From Collimonas silvisoli (GTDB lineage: Bacteria > Pseudomonadota > Gammaproteobacteria > Burkholderiales > Burkholderiaceae_D): DNA of 43,991 nt. The notes under the pieces were generated by a model. That model did not search any database, was not told the origin of the DNA, and saw only the letters and a list, made by a program, of their open reading frames with translations. The DNA lies in contig NZ_JAGQEG010000047.1 of assembly GCF_018305005.1 (NCBI RefSeq), positions 1-43,991 of the forward strand. Reading direction: 5' to 3'. A program made the translations under genes and the position numbers. Below are positions 26,655-35,600 of the stretch, in pieces. How positions within the stretch are numbered: position 1 is the first letter of the stretch; each line of letters opens with the position of its first letter.

Positions 26655-29600
26655 TCATCGGATCTGAGCCGCTCCACCGCTGACACTCCCCCATGGATGC
26701 AAAGTCTGAGCGGCCGTAGCAAACTGCGCGCTGGATAGCTCGCTTTGTGCGGTTGCGACATTCATGCCGGTGAGGCTGCCGCGCGTCCCATAGCTATACG
26801 CCAAGTCGCCCCCTAAAGCAGTTGTATCGCTACTGCTCAGATGGTCAGTCAGCAAAGCGTTAGTCAATGCCCAGCTGCTTAGCTTTGGATTGGCAGCCAA
26901 CGCTTGATTGAAGGATGTCACCAGCGCCTGGAAATTGAAGTTTTCCACATTGCTATTGCGTAATGCGTCCGTCGAGCCATGCTTGAAATCGGACATCGCT
27001 GCATCAATCACCTGCAGATTGGTCACCTTGTTACTGCCGGCGTACCAATTCTGCAAAGTGATGTGCTCGGTTGTTCCCATGTTCAGGATCAGATTGTTGC
27101 CGCTCTTCTGCAAGTTCAAATCCGCATAAGCAAAATTGCCGCCCAGAGAAATGGTGTTGTTGGTGCCGGCCGCTGCGGTGACGACGTCTTGCCCATCGCC
27201 TTTGTTGAACGCGATGATATTGCTGCCACTGCCCGTTGTCAGCGTGTCGTTGCCAGTCCCACCAACGATAAAGTTATGTCCCGTTCCGCCGGTAATGACG
27301 TCCGTGCCGGCGCCGCCCAACAGAACGCCATTGCCGCTGGCTTCGGTGAGATGATCATTGCCTGCCCCGCCTTCAAGAATACTGGTGCCGCTGCCGCCTA
27401 TCAGGCTATCGCTTCCGCTATTAGCGGTGATCACGTCATCTAGCGTATTACCCGTCAACGTCAACATTCCGGTTCCTGTACCAGTGATGCTCTGTACATT
27501 GGCCGGTAATACATAACTCACCGAGGTCAATACCGCATTGCTGTTAGTGCCTGTGGATTTGGCTTGAATCACGTCTGCAGCATTGTTGACCACAAAGGTG
27601 TCATTGCCTGCCCCACCGACCAGGGTGGCGACGCCAGAACCGGCAATCAAGGTATCGTTGCCACTGTTGGCGATAATGGTGTCGGCGAGACTATTACCAG
27701 TGCCGCTGATGCTGGCAGTACCGGTCAAGGTCAGCTTTGTGACTGTTGCCGGCATAACGATGCTGACTGCGGAGGCAACCGCGGTCAAACTCTGTGCCAA
27801 CAACGTCGCCAGCGTGGCAGTTGTCCCATCCGCAAAGCTGACCCGCGTAAATGCCGGACTATTGATCACCACCGACTTGCCACCGCTGATCGTGAGCGTC
27901 ACAACGGTGGCACTACCTGTTCCAGTAGAACTGGCGTTGATGCTGCTTGAAGTAATGCCCGAGCCGAATTCCAGTACGTCGTTGCTGGCGCTATTGTTGA
28001 TGCGAATGTCACCGTCACCGGCATTGACGACATAGGTTGTAGCCCCGGCGGCGGCGGTACCCGCATTTCCAGAAAAGGTATCGCCGCCGGCACCGCCGAT
28101 CAGAGTGTTTTGTCCGCTGCCGGCGACCAACGTGTCATTGCCGGAACCGGAAATCAACGTGTCGTTGCCAGCACCGGCAACCAGAGTATCGGCGCCAGTA
28201 TTACCAGTAATCACGTCGTTAAGATAATTGCCGATCAATATCAGGTTTGCACTACCAGTGCCAGTGAGGTTTTGAATATTGGCGGGCAACACATAATAGT
28301 TAACTGACGTCAAGACTGTGCTGCGGCCGGTCGAGCCAAGTTCGGACACTGTGTCACCGATGTTGTCCACCACGAACGTGTCGTTGCCACTGTTGCCGAT
28401 CAGCGTGGCAACGCCACTACCGGCTATCAGTGTGTCGTTACCGTGATTACCGGTAATGGCGTTGACCAGGCCATTGCCGGTCAAGACGAGATTGCCGGTA
28501 CCTGTGCCAGTCAAGTTTTGCTGATTGATACCGAGCGTGTAACTGTTTGAAGATTGCACCGCATTGACACCGCCGACTTGCGCGTTGATGACGTCACTAG
28601 CATTGTTGACGATGAAGAGATCGTTGCCGCTGCCGCCCACCAATGTCGCAACACCGCTGCCGGCCACCAGCGTATCGTCGCCGTTGTTGGCGGTAATCAC
28701 ATTGGCGAGATTATTGCCGGTCAGCGCTAAGGCGCCGCTACCGATGCCCGTCAGGTTTTGCACATGCGCCGCTAGCGTCGCGGACACCGACGTTTGTTCG
28801 GTGTTATTGCCAGTGTTGGCGCTCTTGGTAATGACATCGCTTGCATTGTCGATGACGAAAGTATCGTTGCCGCTACCGCCTATCAGGGTGGCTATGCCGC
28901 TGCCGGCTATCAGCGTATCGGCACCGCTGTTGGCCGTAATAACATTGGCGAGGTTATTGCCGGCCAGCGTTAACGCGGCGCTACCGATGCCGGTCAGGTT
29001 TTGCACATGCGCCGCTAGCGTCGTGGACACCGAGGTCTGCTCGGTATTTTTGCCTGTGTTGGCAGCTTCGACAATCACGTCGCCAGGGTTGTCGATGACG
29101 AAGGTATCGTTACCGCTGCCGCCTATGAGCGTGGCCAGACCGCTGCCGGCGATCAACGTATCGTTACCGCTGTTGGCGGAGATGACGTCAGCAAGGTTAT
29201 TGCCGGTGCCGCTGATGCTGGCGCTTCCGGTCAAGGTCAGGTTGGTTTTTCCGGCAGGCATGACGATGCTGGTCGCCGACGTCATCGAGGCAGCGGTATG
29301 CGCCAGCAACGCGCTGAGGGTCGTTGTGCTGCCATCGGCAAAATCAACCTGGCTAAAAGCCGGGTTGGTTATCGTCACTACATTGCCGCCATCCATCGTC
29401 AACGTCAACACCGTTGCACCATTCACAACCTGGGAATTCGCCGTGATGCTGCCAGCGGTAATGCCGGCGCCGAAATTCAGCGTATCAGCCTTCCCACTTT
29501 GCGCAATCGTCGTCTTGCCGTCGCCAGCATTGACCACATAGGTGGTGCTGCCGCTGCCGCCGAATAAGGTATCGCTACCGGAACCGCTAATCAGCGTGTC

Positions 29601-32600
29601 TTTGCCGGTTCCGGCCCGCAATATATCGTTGCCCGTTCCTGCATGCAAAGTGTCGTTGCCGGCATTTCCAGTGATGGTGTCATTGAGGCTATTCCCAGTC
29701 ACCGCGAGGTCAAACGAACCGATCAAGGTAACATTCTCAATATTGGCCGCCAGGACGCCATTAGTCGACGACAGCACCGGGACTGTTATGATGCCGTCAG
29801 ATCCCGGCGTGTAGTTTGTAGTGACGATCTTGCCCAGCCCGTCATTGGTGTAAGCGCTATAGTTTCCATTGGGATAGGAAGACCAACCGCTGCTGGAACC
29901 GCCTGGATGAAAAGTGTCGACACCGGACGTGCCATCGGGTTTTTGCCAACTGTCGCCGACCAAAGTGCCGAGACCATCGTAATTGCTTGTCCGAACCGAA
30001 CCGGCCGAACGCACTGTGGTGCTCGTCTTATTGCCGTTGGCGTAATAGCTTGTGTTGCTGGTCGATCCATCGGAATAGGTGACCAGTTCTTTGGATAGCA
30101 TGCCGTTGGGGGTATACCTGTCATGGGTAACCGTACCGTCCGGTCCGGTAGTGACCACGCTGGAGATAGAGCTGCTGAGATAATAATTCGTCGTGGTACT
30201 GAGTCCATTCGCTAAAACTGTGGTCGTTGACGGCATTTGCTGGAGCGTAGGTCTAGGAGGAGGAGACTCTAGGCGGAGGTGGACCACCCATTGAGGATCT
30301 GGGGTACTTCCAGAGACGCTGCCATCGGGGTTGTAATACGTCGTTGTACCAGTCCCGTTTGCAGCGATAATATCCGTCGACGTAAGGGTGCCCTTTGCGT
30401 CGTACCAGGCTTCACGACTTGAACCGTCAGCATTGGTAACGTTGGTGAAACTGACAGGACCGTTGTCGGAATACACCGTATCCGTATACGAGCCGTCAGC
30501 ATTTGTATGATAAACACCATCAATCGATCCGTCCTGATAATAATCACTGTGGTCAAATACGTCGTCGAGAAGATGGGCAGTGAGCACATCTTTAGTGGTG
30601 CCGTTCGCGTAGTAACTCGTAGTAACCTCTGTCCCATCTGTGGCTAATTGTTCATTCGAACTGAGAATCCCGTTGTTTAACGTCTGCAAGATGATCGTGC
30701 CATCGGCGTTAAAGGTATCAATCCAGGTTTTTCCCGCGCCATTAGATCCGGAATACACGGCACTCCCGTCTGCCTTCGTCAGCAAGCTCACCTTTGAGCC
30801 ACCGGCCTGGCTGACTGTCGTGGTGTAAGCCTGAGCGGATGTTGTCACCGTTGTGCTGTCGCTGCTTTGCGTCAGTAAGGAGACGTCCGTAAGCCATACA
30901 GCAGTATCCGCATTACTTAGAATATTGCCGACAATGATTGCCGGCACCTTATTTCCGTTTGCATCCATCCCGGCCCCGGGCATTATCTCGGTGAGTATGT
31001 CGCCATTGGCATTGCTAACGATCGTTTCGGTACCGTTGCTCAAATAAATGGTCTTCCGGGTGCCACCCAGGTTGTCCGAAGCCGTGTCAGGCGCGGTGAT
31101 GACAATGTCACCGGCGGCATTGACGCTGGGCGTTTGTCCCGTGGAGAAAGCCACCGGCGTTCCCTTGTCGACGGCGATGCTGCCACTCCCCTTATTTGCG
31201 GAAATGACCGATGTGGTGATCGTTCCATTCAGGTTATACAGCACCGTGGTCTGGGTGTATGTTCCCGTGGAGCGGTCGCCAATGAGCGTGGTGTCGCTCA
31301 GCATCCTGCCGTCCGCGTTGAAGACTGCGGTATCCGTGGCGCCCGATATCTGGCTGGTCCGAATCGTGCCGCCGCTATTGCCCAGCGTGGTGTCGGCCGT
31401 GACCACAGGCGCGGACTGCTTCAACAGCGCTGCCAGCGTCGTCGTAATGCCGTTGGCAAATGCCACTTTAGAAAACGCCGGATTATCAATTGCCACGGTG
31501 CTGCCGCCGTTCACTTGAAGGGTAACCACCGTCTCGCCATTGACCACCGCCGAGCTGGCTATGACGCTGGAGAGCGCTATACCGGTGCCGAACGCCAGCG
31601 TATCGGCGCTGCCGCTGTTGCTGATCGTGACAACGTTGCCGATATTCCCTGCGTTAACGGCGTAGGTGGCCGTACCGCCACCGCCTTTGAGCGTGTCATT
31701 GCCACTGCCTGCGATCAAGGTGTCGTTGCCGCTGTTGGCGGTAATGACATCGTCCACATCGTTGCCGGTAGCCGTCAGGTTTGACTTGCCGGTCAGGATC
31801 ATGTTCTGAATCCCTTGGCCCAGGGTCACATCCACCGCCGAGGTGGCCGCAGTGATGCCGGTGGTGGCTTGCGCCAGCAAGGCGCTGAGGGAAGCGGTGC
31901 CGCCGTTGGCAAAACCGATCTGGTCAAGCGGGCCGTTGGCGCTGGCATCGATCGCCACCGAGCCGCCCAGGCTGTTGCGAATCGTGATGATGCTCGAACC
32001 GTCGGCAGCCTTGGCTGCCGTGGCACTAAGATTGGCTAGGCTAACCCCATTTCCAACACGGAGCTTATCGGCGGTGCCGCTGTGTTCGATGGTCGTGACT
32101 TGGGTACCCGCGGCGATGACATAGGTGTCGGAGGCGCCGCCTCCGATGAGCGTATCGTTGCCGCTGCCGGCGATCAAGGTGTCGTTGCCGCTGTTGGCTT
32201 GAATCGTGTCGTTCAGCGCATTGGCTGCGGCGGTCACGTCGGCGCTGCCGGTCATGTTGAGCGTGACGATGCCGGCGCCAGCTGTGGTGCTGACTGTCGA
32301 ATAGCCGGTCTTGCCATCGGAATAGGAGGGCGACAGCAATTGCGTCAAGCTCACCGTGCTGCCGTCCGCAAAACTTACCTTATTCAAGCCGCCGCCCTGT
32401 ACCGTTACCGAGCCGCCCGCATTGTCGGCGATGGTAACAACCGTGACGCCGCCTACCACCGCACTGCTCGTGACGAGATTGCTTTTGCTGATCCCGGCCC
32501 CAAATGTCAGCGTGTCCGCGCTACCGCTATTGCGGATGACGACATTGCCGTCGCCGGCGTTGACTACATAGTTCGCGATCCCGCCACTGCCATTCAGGGT

Positions 32601-35600
32601 GTCGTTGCCAGTGCCGGCAATCAGCGTGTCGTGTCCTGTGTTGGCGGTAATGACATCGTCTCGCGCATTGCCGGTGGCGGAGAGATTGGCGGTGCCGGTC
32701 AACGTCATATTCTGGATGCCGGACGCCAGCGTGACGTTCACGGCGGAGGTCGCCGCTGTCGGGCCGACGCTCAGTTGCGCCAGCATTTCTCCCAGCGAGG
32801 CGCTGCTACCGTCAACAAAACCGATCCGGTCCAGCATGTCGCCATTGCGGCTGCCGTCTATGACGACTGCGCCGCCCTTGCTGTTTTTAAGGGTCGCAAT
32901 CAGCGAGCCGTCGGCGGCTGCCGCCGTACTGACCGTGAGATTTGCCTGGCTGACGCCGGCCTTAAAACTCAGCGTATCGGCGTTGCTGCTGTGGTTAATG
33001 GTGGTGACGGTGCCGGCGGCAGCGCTCACCACATATACCTCCGAGGCGCCGCCTCCGATCAGCGTGTCGTTGGCGCTCCCGGCGATCAGCGTGTCATTAC
33101 CGGCATTGGCGGCAATGACGTCGTTGACGTTATTGCCGGCGCCGCTGATATCCGCGGTTCCCGTCAAGGTCAGATATTGCGTTGGCGGTCGCTTCCTTTT
33201 AACTTTGCCCAGAACGTCATTGACCGCGGCATAGGTGGTATTACCAATCGCAAAAGCGGGCGAAAGCAACTGCGCGACCGTCGCGACCGTGCCGTCCGCA
33301 AAAGTTGCCTGGCTCAGCGCACCTTGATCGAAAGTAACGGAGCCGCCCTGATTCAGCGTGAGCGTCACCGCATTGCCGCTTGACGATGTCGAGGCGTTGG
33401 CCGTGATATCCGCGATGCTAACCCCCGCCCCGAATTGCAGCGTGTCGCTGGCTGCGCTATTGACGATAGTGGTATTGCCGCTGTCGCCATTGATGACATA
33501 GGTTGCGCTACCGGCGCCGCCGAAAAACAGATCCGTGCCGGCGCCCGCCACCAATGTGTCGCTACCGCTGCCGCCTGTCACCGATGTGGCGTGCTCCGCG
33601 GTGCCACCGTCACCCGCGTAGAGAATGTCTGTACCCGCTCCGCCGAATAGCAGGTCGATGCCGGCGCCACCGTGGACTGTCGTGTTGCCGGTACCGGCGA
33701 TCACGGTGGTAGCGCCACCGGCAGTACCGCCATCGCCTGCATAGAGAATGTTGGCGCCCGACCCGCCGAATATTTCGTCGACGCCGGCGCCGCCGTGCAC
33801 TGTCGTGTTGCCGCTGCCGGCGGTCACCATGGTCGCGCCACTGGTATCGCCGCCATCGCCGGCGTCTATCGAATTGTTGCCTGTCCCGCCGACAATGGTG
33901 TCGACGCCGCTGCCGCCGATGATGGTGGTATTGCCCGATCCCGCAGTAATCGAATCCTTGCCGCTGCCGGCCACCAGGGTGTCACTACCGGCGCCACCGG
34001 TTATCGTGGTAGCGCCGCTGCCGGCTTGTGCATAAGTGCTGCCGTCGCCGGCATTCAGGACATCGTTACCCGCCCCTCCTAACAGGGTATCTTGCCCGGC
34101 GCCGCCATCCATCAAGGTATTGCCGCTGCCGGCTTTCAGATACTCTGTTCCGGCTCCGCCGATCAGGCTGTCGGTGCCGCTGCCGCCGATCAAAGTGTCC
34201 TTGCCGCCCGTGCCAAATAGCGCTGTGTTGCCGCTGCCGGCTTCCAGATAACTGTTATTCGTGGTCGTCGACGTAGCCCAGTTATCCGTGTTGTCGCCAC
34301 TAAAGATCGAGTCGTTACCGGTCCCGCCAAACACGGTGGCGTTGCCACCATCGGCAACAATGAGATCATTGCCCGACTCGGCATCGATATAGATGCTACC
34401 GCCGCCGCCGGCAATGGTGTCGTTGCCAGCTCCACCGAATATCGTGTTGCTACCTACGCCGGCCCAGATTTGGTCGTTGCCGCCGCCGGCATCCACATAA
34501 TTGTCTCCATTCGACAGGATGAAGACACTGTCCCCGGTGCCGCCGAAGATGGTGTCATTTCCGGTTCCGGGGGGCGCAGAGGCCACCATAGAGCCGTCGT
34601 AACCGGCGGGGGCATTGAAAGGCGCCGCCGCATAAGAGACGTCGTGAAATACTACACCCAACGAGTTTGCAGTCGAGCTTGGTGTGGTAGACCAGTCCGG
34701 TTGTACTCCGCTCGTTTCGACTCCGCCTACGACCGTCACCGACCCCGGCCCGGCAACAATCGTATTGTTGCCCGTTCCTACAAAAATGGCGTCGTTACCA
34801 GTACCGCCTACAATCGTGTTGTTGCCATTGCCTACGCCGATGAAAATACCTTTTTGATTGCTGGCGGTTGCGGCGCGGGACTGGCTCATTGCGGTACTGA
34901 GAGAAACGGCAGATCCGGCATAAATTTGGTTGCTGCCATTGCCGACCAGGATGATATCTTGTCCACCGCCGCCGCCGATCGTGCTGTTGCCATCGCCCGT
35001 ACGAACCGTATCGTTGCCGGAACCTCCCACGATGCTGTCGCTTCCGCCGCCCCCGATAATGGAGTTCTGTCCGCTGCCGGTGGTGATCAGGTCGTCGCCG
35101 CCATCGCCTGTGTACACCTTAACAGAAGGGTTATCGGGGTGGACGATGCCGGTGATGGCGTTGGTGGGGATCGCAGGTGCTGGCCCGGCGTTGAAGGTAA
35201 CCCCGAGCGCGTTGCTGACGAGAGGATTGCCGTTCGAATTGGCCGCGCCCACCAGGGTCGATGTCAGTTGCACCGATTGACTCTGCGTGGGATCGCCGGT
35301 ATAGACCAAGCCGACCGTGACACTGTCAGCGCCAGCGGGGATGGTCAATGTGACGGTGCCATTACTGAATGAGAGAAGATCAGCCCCAGTGTTGACGGCA
35401 AACTGCGAACCGTTGCCGCCTGCCAAGGCCAAGGTAATTGTTTGAGCCTGATCGCTGATTGCCGAGGCGTAGATTGTCAACCCTTGCACGTCTCCTTGCG
35501 CCGCGACGGCGGCGTTGGTCGGAGCGTAGTTGCCCGACGCGAATGGATCGCTACCGGTGCCAGCAACAACTGCAGACTGCTCCCGAAAATGAATACCGAG

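Noticed and set aside
26908-35372. Many long plus-strand open frames opposite the RTX gene (for example 28564-29541 and 32082-33383)
   Set aside because: They are repetitive mirror images of the RTX codons, lack ribosome sites and known domains, and the minus-strand reading is clearly coding.
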